Of a DNA stretch of 64,000 nt, positions 11,469 to 25,225 are shown one piece after another. The notes below the pieces were generated by a model, which searched no databases, was not told the origin of the DNA, and worked only from the letters and a program-made list of their open reading frames with translations. This DNA is from Hydractinia symbiolongicarpus (lineage: Eukaryota; Cnidaria; Hydrozoa; Anthoathecata; Hydractiniidae): NCBI RefSeq assembly GCF_029227915.1, contig NC_079886.1, positions 26,390,501 through 26,454,500 on the forward strand, written 5' to 3'. Within the stretch, counting starts at the first letter, position 1; every line of letters starts with the position of its first letter. Made by a program: the position numbers and the translations under genes.

Positions 11469-14400
11469 AAAATCGTTCGGGAAATGAGTTTACTCCCTGT
11501 TTACTTTCTTTGTATACATTCGACTATACGGGTCAAGCCCGGGATTTACGGCAAATCGCGGGTTTTCGTTTACCGGCGATTAAACTCCTTTTATTCAGCG
11601 TCTCATCAAAAATGAAATCATTTTTGAAAACTACAAGTCTCATGCGTTTTAGTGGTGAAGAAATAAAGAATCGTTCGGGAAGTGAGTTTACTCCCTGGGT
11701 ATTTTCTTTGTATACATTCGAATATGCAGCTAAGCCTGGGATTTACGAGAAATCGCGGGTTTTCGTTGGCCGGCGATTAAACTCCTTTTATTCAGCGTCT
11801 CATCAAAAATGAAATCATTTTTGAGAACTACATGTCTCATGCGTTTTAGTGGTGAAAAAATAATTTAAAGAATCGTTTGGGAAATGAGTTTACTCCCTGG
11901 GTACTTTCTTTGTATACTTTTCACTGTACGGGCCGAGTCCGTGCTATACGGAAAATCGCAGGTTTTCGTTTGCCGGCGATTAAACTCCTTTTATTCAGCA
12001 TCTCATCAAAAATGAAATCATTTTTGAAAACTACAAGTCTCATGCGTTTTAGTGGTGAAAAAATAATTTAAAGAATCGTTCGGGAAGTGAGTTTACTCCC
12101 TGGGTACTTTCTTTGTATACATTCGACTTTACGGCCAAGCCCGGGATTTACGGGAAATCGCGGGTTTTCGTTTGCCGGCGATTAAACTCCTTTTATTCAC
12201 CGTCTCATCAAAAACGAAATCATTTTTGAAAACTACAAGTCTCATGCGTTTTAGTGGTGAAAAAATAATTTAAAAAATCGTTCGGGAAATGAGTTTACTC
12301 CCAGTTTACTTTCTTTGTATACATTCGACTATACGGGTCAAGCCCGGGATTTACGGCAAATCGCGGGTTTTCGTTTGCCGGCGATTAAACTCCTTTTATT
12401 CAGCGTCTCATCGAAAATGAAATCATTTTTGAAAACTACAAGTCTCATGCGTTTTAGTGGTGAAAACATAATATAAAAAATCGTTCGGGAAATGAGTTTA
12501 CGCCCAGTTTACTTTCTTTGTATACATTCGACTATACGGGTCAAGCCCGGGATTTACGGCAAATCGCGGGTTTTCGTTTGCCGGCGATTAAACTCCTTTT
12601 ATTCAGCGTCTCATCAAAAATGAAATCATTTTTGAGAACTACAAGTCTTATGCGTTTTAGTGGTGAAAAAATAATTTAAAGAATCGTTCGGGAAATGAGT
12701 TTACTCCCAGTTTACTTTCTTTGTATACATTTGACTATCCGGGTCAAGCCCGGGATTTACGGCAAATCGCGGGTTTTCGTTTGCCGGCGATTAAACTCCT
12801 TTTATTCAGCGTCTCATCAAAAATGAAATCATTTTTGAAAACTACAAGTCTCATGCGTTTTAGTGGTGAAGAAATAATTTAAAATATCGTTCGGCAAATG
12901 AGTTTACTCCCTGGGTATTTTCTTTGTATACATTCGACTATACGGCCAAGCTCGGGATTTACGGGAAATCGCGGGTTTTTGTTGGCCGGCGATTAAACTC
13001 CTTTTATTCAGCGTCTTATCAAAAACAAAATCATTTTTGAAAACTACAAGTCTCATGCGTTTTAGTGGTTCAAACATAATATAAAAAATCGTTCGGGAAA
13101 TGAGTTTACTCCCTGTTGACTTTCTTTGTATACATTCGACTATACGGGTCAAGCCCGGGATTTACGGCAAATCGCGGGTTTTCGTTTACCGGCGATTAAA
13201 CTCCTTTTATTCAGCGTCTCATCAAAAATGAAATCATTTTTGAAAACTACAAGTCTCATGCGTTTTAGTGGTGAAGAAATAAAGAATCGTTCGGGAAGTG
13301 AGTTTACTCCCTGGGTATTTTCTTTGTATACATTCGAATATGCAGCTAAGCCTGGGATTTACGGGAAATCGCGGGTTTTCGTTGGCCGGCGATTAAACTC
13401 CTTTTATTCAGCGTCTCATCAAAAATGAAATCATTTTTGAGAACTACAAGTCTCATGCGTTTTAGTGGTGAAGAAATAAAGAATCGTTCGGGAAGTGAGT
13501 TTACTCCCTGGGTATTTTCTTTGTATACATTCGAATATGCAGCTAAGCCTGGGATTTACGGGAAATCGCGGGTTTTCGTTGGCCGGCGATTAAACTCCTT
13601 TTATTCAGCGTCTCATCAAAAATGAAATCATTTTTGAGAACTACAAGTCTCATGCGTTTTAGTGGTGAAAAAATAATTTAAAGAATCGTTTGGGAAATGA
13701 GTTTACTCCCTGGGTACTTTCTTTGTATACTTTTCACTGTACGGGCCGAGTCCGTGCTATACGGAAAATCGCAGGTTTTCGTTTGCCGGCGATTAAACTC
13801 CTTTTATTCAGCATCTCATCAAAAATGAAATCATTTTTAAAAACTACAAGTCTCATGCGTTTTAGTGGTGAAAAAATAATTTAAAGAATCGTTCGGGAAG
13901 TGAGTTTACTCCCTGGGTACTTTCTTTGTATACATTCGACTATACGGCCAAGCCCGGGATATACGGGAAATCGCGGGTTTTAGTTGGCCGGCGATTAAAC
14001 TCCTTTTATTCACCGTCTCATCAAAAACGAAATCATTTTTGAAAACTACAAATCTCATGCGTTTTAGTGGTGAAAAAATAATTTAAAAAATCGTTCGGGA
14101 AATGAGTTTACTCCCAGTTTACTTTCTTTGTATACATTCGACTATACGGGTCAAGCCCGGGATTTACGGTATATCGCGGGTTTTCGTTTGCCGGCGTTTA
14201 AACTCCTTTTATTCAGCGTCTCATCAAAAATGAAATCATTTTTGAAAACTACAAGTCTTATGCGTTTTAGTGGTAAAAAATTAATTTAAAAAATCGTTCG
14301 GGAAATGAGTTTACGCCCAGTTTACTTTCTTTGTATACATTCGACTATACGGGTCAAGCCCGGGATTTACGGCAAATCGCGGGTTTTCGTTTGCCGGCGA

Positions 14401-17400
14401 TTAAACTCCTTTTATTCAGCGTCTCATCAAAGAAGAAATCATTTTTGAAAACTACAAGTCTCATGCGTTTTAGTGGTGAAGAAGTAAAGAATCGTTCGGG
14501 AAGTGAGTTTACTCCCTGGGTATTTTCTTTGTATACATTCGACTATACGGCTAAGCCCGGGATATACGGGAAATCGCGGGTTTTCGTTGGCCGGCGATTA
14601 AACTCCTTTTATTCTGCGTCTCATCAAAAACGAAATCATTTTTGAAAACTACATGTCTCATGCGTTTTAGTGGTGAAAATATAATATAAAAAATCGTTCG
14701 GGAAATGAGTTTACTCCCAGTTTACTTTCTTTGTATACATTTGACTATACGGGTCAAGCCCGGGATTTACGGCAAATCGCGGGTTTTCGTTTGCCGGCGA
14801 TTAAACTTCTTTTATTCAGCGTCTCATCAAAAATGAAATCATTTTTGAGAACTACAAGTCTCATGCGTTTTAGTGGTGAAAAAATAATTTAAAGAATCGT
14901 TTGGGAAATGAGCTTACTCCCTGGGTACTTTCTTTGTATACTTTTCACTGTACGGGCCGAATCCGTGCTATACGGAAAATCGCGAGTTTTCGTTTGCCGG
15001 CGATTAAACTCCTTTTATTCAGCATCTCATCAAAAATGAAATCATTTTTGAAAACTACAAGTCTGATGCGTTTTAGTGGTGAAAAAATAATTTAAAGAAT
15101 CGTTCGGGAAGTGAGTTTACTCCCTGGGTACTTTCTTTGCATACTTTTGACTATACGGGCCGAGTCCGGGATTTATCGGGAAATTGCGGGTTTTCGTTTG
15201 CCGGCGATTAAACTCCTTTTATTCAGCGTCTCATCAAAAATGAAATCGTTTTTGAAAACTACAAGTCTTATGCGTTTTAGTGGTAAAAAATTAATTTAAA
15301 AAATCGTTCGGGAAATGAGTTTACTCCCAGTTTACTTTCTTTGTATACATTTGACTATACGGGTCAAACCCGGCATTTACGGCAAATCGCAGGTTTTCGT
15401 TTGCCGGCGATCAAACTCCTTTTATTCAGCGTCTCATCAAAAATGAAATCATTTTTGAAAACTACAAGTCTCATGCGTTTTAGTGGTGAAGACGTAAAGA
15501 ATCGTTCGGGAAGTGAGTTTACTCCCTGGGTATTTTCTTTGTATACATTCGACTATACGGCTAAGCCCGGGATTTACGGGAAATCGCGGGTTTTCGTTGG
15601 CCGGCGATTAAACTCCTTTTATTCATCGTCTCATCAAAAACGAAGTCATTTTTGAAAACTACATGTCTCATGCGTTTTAGTGGTGAAAATATAATATAAA
15701 AAATCGTTCGGGAAATGAGTTTACTCCCAGTTTACTTTCTTTGTATACATTTGACTATACGGGTCAAGCCCGGGATTTACGGCAAATCGCGGGTTTTCGT
15801 TTGCCGGCGATTAAACTTCTTTTATTCAGCGTCTTATCAAAAATGATATCATTTTTGAGAACTACAAGTCTCATGCGTTTTAGTGGTGAAAAAATAATTT
15901 AAAGAATCGTTTGGGAAATGAGCTTACTCCCTGGGTACTTTCTTTGTATACTTTTCACTGTACGGGCCGAATCCGTGCTATACGGAAAATCGCGAGTTTT
16001 CGTTTGCCGGCGATTAAACTCCTTTTATTCAGCATCTCATCAAAAATGAAATCATTTTTGAAAACTACAAGTCTGATGCGTTTTAGTGGTGAAAAAATAA
16101 TTTAAAGAATCGTTCGGGAAGTGAGTTTACTCCCTGGGTACTTTCTTTGCATACTTTTGACTATACGGGCCGAGTCCGGGATTTATCGGGAAATTGCGGG
16201 TTTTCGTTTGCCGGCGATTAAACTCCTTTTATTCAGCGTCTCATCAAAAATGAAATCGTTTTTGAAAACTACAAGTCTTATGCGTTTTAGTGGTAAAAAA
16301 TTAATTTAAAAAATCGTTCGGGAAATGAGTTTACTCCCAGTTTACTTTCTTTGTATACATTTGACTATACGGGTCAAACCCGACATTTACGGCAAATCGC
16401 AGATTTTCGTTTGCCGGCGATCAAACTCCTTTTATTCAGCGTCTCATCAAAAATGAAATCATTTTTGAAAACTACAAGTCTCATGCGTTTTAGTGGTGAA
16501 GAAGTAAAGAATCGTTCGGGAAGTGAGTTTACTCCCTGGGTATTTTCTTTGTATACATTCGACTATACGGCTAAGCCCGGGATTTACGGGAAATCGCGGG
16601 TTTTCGTTGGCCGGCGATTAAACTCCTTTTATTCAGCGTCTCATCAAAAACGAAGTCATTTTTGAAAACTACATGTCTCATGCGTTTTAGTGGTGAAAAT
16701 ATAATATAAAAAATCGTTCGGGAAATGAGTGTACTCCCAGTTTACTTTCTTTGTATACATTTGACTATACGGGTCAAGCCCGGGATTTACGGCAAATCGC
16801 GGGTTTTCGTTTGCCGGCGATTAAACTCCTTTTATTCAGCGTCTCATCAAAAATGAAATCATTTTTGAGAACTACAAGTCTCATGCGTTTTAGTGGTGAA
16901 AAAATAATTTAAAGAATCGTTTGGGAAATGAGCTTACTCCCTGGGTACTTTCTTTGTATACTTTACGGGCCGAATCCGTGCTACACGGAAAATCGCGAGT
17001 TTTCGTTTGCCGGCGATTAAACTCCTTTTATTCAGCATCTCATCAAAAATGAAATCATTTTTGAAAACTACAAGTCTGACGCGTTTTAGTGGTGAAAAAA
17101 TAATTTAAAGAATCGTTCGGGAAGTGAGTTTACTCCCTGGGTACTTTCTTTGCATACTTTTGACTATACGGGCCGAGTCCGGGATTTATCGGGAAATTGC
17201 GGCTTTTCGTTTGCCGGCGATTAAACTCCTTTTATTCAGCGTCTCATCAAAAATGAAATCGTTTTCGAAAACTACAAGTCTTATGCGTTTTAGTGGTAAA
17301 AAATTAATTTAAAAAATCGTTCGGGAAATGAGTTTACTCCCAGTTTACTTTCTTTGTATACATTTGACTATACGGGTCAAGCCCGGGATTTACGGCAAAT

Positions 17401-18399
17401 CGCGGGTTTTCGTTTGCCGGCGATCAAACTCCTTTTATTCAGCGTCTCATCAAAAATGAAATCATTTTTGAAAACTACAAGTATCATGCGTTTTAGTGGT
17501 GAAGAAGTAAAGAATCGTTCGGGAAGTGAGTTTACTCCCTGGCTATTTTCTTTGTATACATTCGACTATACGGGTCAAGCCCGGGATTTACGGCAAATCG
17601 CGGGTTTTCGTTTGCCGGCGATTAAACTCCTTTTATTCAGCGTCTCATCAATAATGAAATCATTTTTGAGAACTACAAGTCTCATGCGTTTTAGTGGTGA
17701 AAAAATAATTTAAAGAATCGTTTGGGAAATGAGCTTACTCCCTGGGTACTTTCTTTGTATACTTTTCACTGTACGGGCCGAATCCGTGCTATACGGAAAA
17801 TCGCGACTTTTTGTTTGCCGGCGATTAAACTCCTTTTATTCAGCATCTCATCAAAAATGAAATCATTTTTGAAAACTACAAGTCTCATGCGTTTTAGTGG
17901 TGAAATATATAATATAAAAAATCGTTCGGGAAATGAGTTTACTCCCAGTTTACTTTCTTTGTATACATTTGACTATACGGGTCAAGCCCGGGATTTACGG
18001 CAAATCGCGGGTTTTCGTTGGCCGGCCATTAAACTCCTTTTATTCAGCGTCTCATCAAAAACGAAATCATTTTTGAAAACTACATGTCTCATGCGTTTTA
18101 GTGGTGAAAATATAATATAAAAAATCGTTCGGGACATGAGTTTACTCCCAGTTTACTTTCTTTGTATACATTTGACTATACGGGTCAAGCCCGGGATTTA
18201 CGGCAAATCGCGGGTTTTCGTTTGCCGGCGATCAAACTCCTTTGATTCAGCGTCTCATCAAAAATGAAATCATTTTTGAAAACTACAAGTCTCATGCGTT
18301 TTAGTGGTAAAGAAATGATTTAAAAAATCGTTCGGCAAATGAGTTTACTCCCTGGGTATTTTCTTTGTATACATTCGACTATACGGTTAAGCCCGGGAT

Positions 18400-20822
18400 T
18401 TACGGGAGATCGCGGGTTTTCATTGGCCGGCGATTAAACTCCTTTTATTCACCGTCTCATCAAAAATGAAATCATTTTTGAAAACTACAAGTCTCATACG
18501 TTTTAGTGGTGAAGAAATAATTTAAAAATCGTTCGGCAAATGAGTTTACTCCCTGGTTATTTTCTTTGTATACATTCGACTATACGGCCAAGCCCGGGAT
18601 TTACGGGAAATCGCGGGTTTTCGTTTGCCGGCGATTAAACTCCTTTTATTCAGCGTCTCATCAAAAACGAAATCATTTTTGAAAACTAAAAGTCCCATGC
18701 GTTTTAGTGGTGAAAAAATAATTTAAAGAATCGTTTGGAAAATGAGTTTACTCCCTGGGTACTTTCTTTGTTTACTTTTCACTGTACGGGCCGAGTCCGT
18801 GATATACGGAAAATCTCGCGTTTTTGTTGGCCGGCGATTAAACTCCTTTTATTCAGCGTCTTATCAAAAACAAAATCATTTTTGAAAACTACAAGTCTCA
18901 TGCGTTTTAGTGGTTCAAACATAATATAAAAACTCGTTCGGGAAATGAGTTTACTCCCTGTTTACTTTCTTTGTATACATTCGACTATACGGGTCAAGCC
19001 CGGGATTTACGGCAAATCGCGGGTTTTCGTTTACCGGCGATTAAACTCCTTTTATTCAGCGTCTTATCAAAAATGAAATCATTTTTGAAAACTACAAGTC
19101 TCATGCGTTTTAGTGGTGAAGAAATAAAGAATCGTTCCGGAAGTGAGTTTACTCCCTGGGTATTTTCTTTGTATACATTCGAATATGCAGCTAAGCCTGG
19201 GATTTACGGGAAATCGCGGGTTTTCGTTGGCCGGCGATTAAACTCCTTTTATTCAGCGTCTCATCAAAAATGAAATCATTTTTGAGAACTACAAGTCTCA
19301 TGCGTTTTAGTGGTGAAAAAATAATTTAAAGAATCGTTTGGGAAATGAGATTACTCCCTGGGTACTTTCTTTGTATACTTTTCACTGTACGGGCCGAGTC
19401 CGTGCTATACGGAAAATCGCAGGTTTTCGTTTGCCGGCGATTAAACTCCTTTTATTCAGCATCTCATCAAAAATGAAATCATTTTTGAAAACTACAAGTC
19501 TCATGCGTTTTAGTGGTGAAAAAATAATTTAAAGAATCGTTCGGGAAGTGAGTTTACTCCCTGGGTACTTTCTTTGTATACATTCGACTATACGGCCTAG
19601 CCCGGGATTTACGGGAAATCGCGGGTTTTCGTTGGCCGGCGATTAAACTCCTTTTATTCACCGTCTCATCAAAAACGAAATCATTTTTGAAAACTACAAG
19701 TCTCATGCGTTTTAGTGGTGAAAAAATAATTTAAAAAATCGTTCGGGAAATGAGTTTACTCCCAGTTTACTTTCTTTGTATACATTCGACTATACGGGTC
19801 AAGCCCGGGATTTACGGTATATCGCTGGTTTTCGTTTGCCGGCGTTTAAACTCCTTTTATTCAGCGTCTCATCAAAAATGAAATCCTTTTTGAAAACTAC
19901 AAGTCTTATGCGTTTTAGTGGTAAAAAATTAATTTAAAAAATCGTTCGGGAAATGAGTTTACTCCCAGTTTACTTTCTTTGTATACATTTGACTATCCGG
20001 GTCAAGCCCGGGATTTTCGGCAAATCGCGGGTTTTCGTTTGCCGGCGATTAAACTCCTTTTATTCAGTGTCTCATCAAAGATGAAATCATTTTTGAAAAC
20101 TACAAGTCTCATGCGTTTTAGTGGTGAAGAAGTAAAGAATCGTTCGGGAAGTGAGTTTACTCCCTGGGTATTTTCTTTGTATACATTCGACTATACGGCT
20201 AAGCCCGGGATTTACGGGAAATCGCGGGTTTTCGTTGGCCGGCGATTAAACTCCTTTTATTCAGCGTCTCATCAAAAACGAAATCATTTTTGAAAACTAC
20301 ATGTCTCATGCGTTTTAGTGGTGAAAATATAATAAAAAAAATCGTTCGGGAAATGAGTTTACTACCAGTTTACTTTCTTTGTATACATTTGACTATACGG
20401 GTCAAGCCCGGGATTTACGGCAAATCGCGGGTTTTCGTTTGCCGGCGATTAAACTCCTTTTATTCAGCGTCTCATCAAAAATGAAATCATTTTTGAGAAC
20501 TACAAGTCTCATGCGTTTTAGTGGTGAAAAAATAATTTAAAGAATCGTTTGGGAAATGAGCTTACTCCCTGGGTACTTTCTTTGCATACTTTTGACTATA
20601 CGGGCCGAGTCCGGGATTTATCGGGAAATTGCGGGTTTTTGTTTGCCGGCGATTAAACTCCTTTTATTCCGCGTCTCATCAAAAATGAAATCGTTTTTGA
20701 AAACTACAAGTCTTATGCGTTTTAGTGGTAAAAAATTAATTTAAGAAATCGTTCGGGAAATGAGTTTACTCCCAGTTTACTTTCTTTGTATACATTTGAC
20801 TATACGGGTCAAGCCCGGGATT
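18400..20822 (+). repeat. 2422-bp (12-mer) tandem duplication, copy 1
   Basis: Twelve consecutive monomers repeated immediately downstream with an offset of 2422 bp throughout. Starts in the motif GGGATTTACGGGAG followed by ATCGCGGGTTTTCATTGG. Only a handful of differences from copy 2 were seen by eye (for example CTCGTT versus ATCGTT near 18.93/21.35 kb, and GGGTTTTCG versus GGGTCTTCG near 18.62/21.04 kb). It is among the youngest duplications in the window. Confidence 0.85.
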
Positions 20823-23244
20823 TACGGGAGATCGCGGGTTTTCATTGGCCGGCGATTAAACTCCTTTTATTCACCGTCTCATCAAAAATGAAATCATTTT
20901 TGAAAACTACAAGTCTCATACGTTTTAGTGGTGAAGAAATAATTTAAAAATCGTTCGGCAAATGAGTTTACTCCCTGGTTATTTTCTTTGTATACATTCG
21001 ACTATACGGCCAAGCCCGGGATTTACGGGAAATCGCGGGTCTTCGTTTGCCGGCGATTAAACTCCTTTTATTCAGCGTCTCATCAAAAACGAAATCATTT
21101 TTGAAAACTAAAAGTCCCATGCGTTTTAGTGGTGAAAAAATAATTTAAAGAATCGTTTGGAAAATGAGTTTACTCCCTGGGTACTTTCTTTGTTTACTTT
21201 TCACTGTACGGGCCGAGTCCGTGATATACGGAAAATCTCGCGTTTTTGTTGGCCGGCGATTAAACTCCTTTTATTCAGCGTCTTATCAAAAACAAAATCA
21301 TTTTTGAAAACTACAAGTCTCATGCGTTTTAGTGGTTCAAACATAATATAAAAAATCGTTCGGGAAATGAGTTTACTCCCTGTTTACTTTCTTTGTATAC
21401 ATTCGACTATACGGGTCAAGCCCGGGATTTACGGCAAATCGCGGGTTTTCGTTTACCGGCGATTAAACTCCTTTTATTCAGCGTCTTATCAAAAATGAAA
21501 TCATTTTTGAAAACTACAAGTCTCATGCGTTTTAGTGGTGAAGAAATAAAGAATCGTTCCGGAAGTGAGTTTACTCCCTGGGTATTTTCTTTGTATACAT
21601 TCGAATATGCAGCTAAGCCTGGGATTTACGGGAAATCGCGGGTTTTCGTTGGCCGGCGATTAAACTCCTTTTATTCAGCGTCTCATCAAAAATGAAATCA
21701 TTTTTGAGAACTACAAGTCTCATGCGTTTTAGTGGTGAAAAAATAATTTAAAGAATCGTTTGGGAAATGAGATTACTCCCTGGGTACTTTCTTTGTATAC
21801 TTTTCACTGTACGGGCCGAGTCCGTGCTATACGGAAAATCGCAGGTTTTCGTTTGCCGGCGATTAAACTCCTTTTATTCAGCATCTCATCAAAAATGAAA
21901 TCATTTTTGAAAACTACAAGTCTCATGCGTTTTAGTGGTGAAAAAATAATTTAAAGAATCGTTCGGGAAGTGAGTTTACTCCCTGGGTACTTTCTTTGTA
22001 TACATTCGACTATACGGCCTAGCCCGGGATTTACGGGAAATCGCGGGTTTTCGTTGGCCGGCGATTAAACTCCTTTTATTCACCGTCTCATCAAAAACGA
22101 AATCATTTTTGAAAACTACAAGTCTCATGCGTTTTAGTGGTGAAAAAATAATTTAAAAAATCGTTCGGGAAATGAGTTTACTCCCAGTTTACTTTCTTTG
22201 TATACATTCGACTATACGGGTCAAGCCCGGGATTTACGGTATATCGCTGGTTTTCGTTTGCCGGCGTTTAAACTCCTTTTATTCAGCGTCTCATCAAAAA
22301 TGAAATCCTTTTTGAAAACTACAAGTCTTATGCGTTTTAGTGGTAAAAAATTAATTTAAAAAATCGTTCGGGAAATGAGTTTACTCCCAGTTTACTTTCT
22401 TTGTATACATTTGACTATCCGGGTCAAGCCCGGGATTTTCGGCAAATCGCGGGTTTTCGTTTGCCGGCGATTAAACTCCTTTTATTCAGTGTCTCATCAA
22501 AGATGAAATCATTTTTGAAAACTACAAGTCTCATGCGTTTTAGTGGTGAAGAAGTAAAGAATCGTTCGGGAAGTGAGTTTACTCCCTGGGTATTTTCTTT
22601 GTATACATTCGACTATACGGCTAAGCCCGGGATTTACGGGAAATCGCGGGTTTTCGTTGGCCGGCGATTAAACTCCTTTTATTCAGCGTCTCATCAAAAA
22701 CGAAATCATTTTTGAAAACTACATGTCTCATGCGTTTTAGTGGTGAAAATATAATAAAAAAAATCGTTCGGGAAATGAGTTTACTACCAGTTTACTTTCT
22801 TTGTATACATTTGACTATACGGGTCAAGCCCGGGATTTACGGCAAATCGCGGGTTTTCGTTTGCCGGCGATTAAACTCCTTTTATTCAGCGTCTCATCAA
22901 AAATGAAATCATTTTTGAGAACTACAAGTCTCATGCGTTTTAGTGGTGAAAAAATAATTTAAAGAATCGTTTGGGAAATGAGCTTACTCCCTGGGTACTT
23001 TCTTTGCATACTTTTGACTATACGGGCCGAGTCCGGGATTTATCAGGAAATTGCGGGTTTTTGTTTGCCGGCGATTAAACTCCTTTTATGCCGCGTCTCA
23101 TCAAAAATGAAATCGTTTTTGAAAACTACAAGTCTTATGCGTTTTAGTGGTAAAAAATTAATTTAAGAAATCGTTCGGGAAATGAGTTTACTCCCAGTTT
23201 ACTTTCTTTGTATACATTTGACTATACGGGTCAAGCCCGGGATT
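20823..23244 (+). repeat. 2422-bp (12-mer) tandem duplication, copy 2
   Basis: The duplicate of the preceding block. The join at about 20.82 kb puts a GTCAAGCCCGGGATTTACGG head against the GGAGATCGCGGGTTTTCATTGG body that begins copy 1. Private changes include TTTATGCCGCG near 23.09 kb and ATCAGGAAATTG near 23.04 kb. The corresponding place in the second large copy (about 30.4 kb) has the unduplicated arrangement, which shows this event came after the 7243-bp duplication. Confidence 0.85.
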
Positions 23245-23592
23245 TACGGCAAATCGCAGGTTTTCGTTTGCCGGCGATCAAACTCCTTTTATTCAGCGTC
23301 TCATCAAAAATGAAATCATTTTTGAGAACTACAAGTCTCATGCGTTTTAGTGGTGAAAAAATAATTTAAAGAATCGTTTGGGAAATGAGCTTACTGCCTG
23401 GGTACTTTCTTTGTATACTTTTCACTGTACGGGCCGAATCCGAGCTATACGGAAAATCGCGAGTTTTCGTTTGCCGGCGATTAAACTCCTTTTATTCAGC
23501 GTCTCATCAAAAATGAAATCATTTTTGAGAACTACAAGTCTCATGCGTTTTAGTGGTGAAAAAATAATTTAAAGAATCGTTTGGGAAATGAG

Positions 23593-23767
23593 CTTACTCC
23601 CTGGGTACTTTCTTTGTATACTTTTCACTGTACGGGCCGAATCCGTGCTATACGGAAAATCGCGAGTTTTCGTTTGCCGGCGATTAAATGAAATCGTTTT
23701 TGAAAACTACAAGTCTTATGCGTTTTAGTGGTAAAAAATTAATTTAAAAAATCGTTCGGAAAATGAG
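23593..23767 (+). repeat. Truncated monomer with 28-nt internal deletion (175 bp)
   Basis: The unit reads CGGCGATTAAATGAAATCG where normal monomers have 28 further bases between GATTAAA and TGAAATCG, removing the CTCCTTTTATTCAGCG segment and the left arm of the palindrome. A short A-run shared by both edges suggests slippage or microhomology. The same lesion is present at 30836-31010, exactly 7243 bp downstream, so it predates the large duplication. Confidence 0.85.
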
Positions 23768-25225
23768 TTTACTTCCAGTTTACTTTCTTTGTATACATTT
23801 GACTATACGGGTCAAGCCCGGGATTTACGGCAAATCGCGGGTTTTCGTTTGCCGGCGATCAAACTCCTTTGATTCAGCGTCTCATCAAAAATGAAATCAT
23901 TTTTAAAAACTACAAGTCTTATGCGTTTTAGTGGTAAAAAATTAATTTAAAAAATCGTTCGGCAAATGAGTTTACTCCCAGTTTACTTTCTTTGTATACA
24001 TTTGACTATCCGGGTCAAGCCCGGGATTTACGGGAAATTGCGGGTTTTCGTTTGCCGGCGATTAAACACCTTTTATTCAGCGTCTCATCAAAAATGAAAT
24101 CATTTTTGAAAACTACAAGTCTCATGCGTTTTAGTGGTGAAAACATAATATAAAAAATCGTTCGGGAAATGAGTTTACTCCCAGTTTACTTTCTTTGTAT
24201 ACATTCGACTATACGGGTCAAGCCCGGGATTTACGGCAAATCGCGGGTTTTCGTTTGCCGGCGATTAAACTCCTTTTATTCAGCGTCTCATCAAAAATGA
24301 AATCATTTTTGAAAACTACAAGTCTCATGCGTTTTAGTGGTGAAAAAATAATTTAAAGAATCGTTCGGGAAGTGCGTTTACTCCCTGGGTACTTTCTTTG
24401 CATACTTTTGACTATACGGCTAAGCCCCGGATTTACGGGAAATCGCGGGTTTTCGTTGGCCGGCGATTAAACTCCTTTTATTCTGCGTCTCATCAAAAAC
24501 GAAATCATTTTTGAGAACTACAAGTCTCATGCGTTTTAGTGGTGAAAAAATAATTTAAAGAATCGTTTGGGAAATGAGCTTACTCCCTGGGTACTTTCTT
24601 TGTATACTTTTCACTGTACGGGCCGAATCCGTGCTATACGGAAAATCGCGAGTTTTCGTTTGCCGGCGATTAAACTCCTTTTATTCAGCATCTCATCAAA
24701 AATGAAATCATTTTTGAAAACTACAAGTCTGACGCGTTTTAGTGGTGAAAAAATAATTTAAAGAATCGTTCGGGAAGTGAGTTTACTCCCTGGGTACTTT
24801 CTTTGCATACTTTTGACTATACGGGCCGAGTCCGGGATTTATCGGGAAATTGCGGCTTTTCGTTTGCCGGCGATTAAACTCCTTTTATTCAGCGTCTCAT
24901 CAAAAATTAAATCGTTTTTGAAAACTACAAGTCTTATGCGTTTTAGTGGTAAAAAATTAATTTAAAAAATCGTTCGGGAAATGAGTTTACTCCCAGTTTA
25001 CTTTCTTTGTATACATTTGACTATACGGGTCAAGCCCGGGATTTACGGCAAATCGCGGGTTTTCGTTTGCCAGCGATCAAACTCCTTTTATTCAGCGTCT
25101 CATCAAAAATGAAATCATTTTTGAAAACTACAAGTCTCATGCGTTTTAGTGGTGAAGAAGTAAAGAATCGTTCGGGAAGTGAGTTTACTCCCTGGCTATT
25201 TTCTTTGTATACATTCGACTATACT

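Larger units (their letters stand above)
15561..25225 (+). repeat. First copy of the large tandem duplication (9665 bp, including a nested 2422-bp insertion)
   Basis: Sequence from about 15561 reappears from 25226 at a constant offset of 9665 bp up to about 20.8 kb, then at 7243 bp from 23.2 kb onward. Private markers shared by both copies include TTCATCGTCTC (15.62/25.29 kb), a 7-nt deletion giving TATACTTTACGGGCC (16.96/26.63 kb), GGCCGGCCATTAAAC (18.02/27.69 kb) and a 28-nt deletion (23.69/30.93 kb). The difference of 2422 bp equals a later tandem duplication inside this copy. The original unit was therefore 7243 bp, about 36 monomers. Confidence 0.85.

Noticed and set aside
12904-13152. 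Minus-strand open frames within the satellite (also near 37.3, 40.2, 42.0, 57.7 and 58.7 kb).
   Set aside because: They are the reverse reading of ordinary monomers, present only where the linker lacks a stop in that frame; nothing supports expression.
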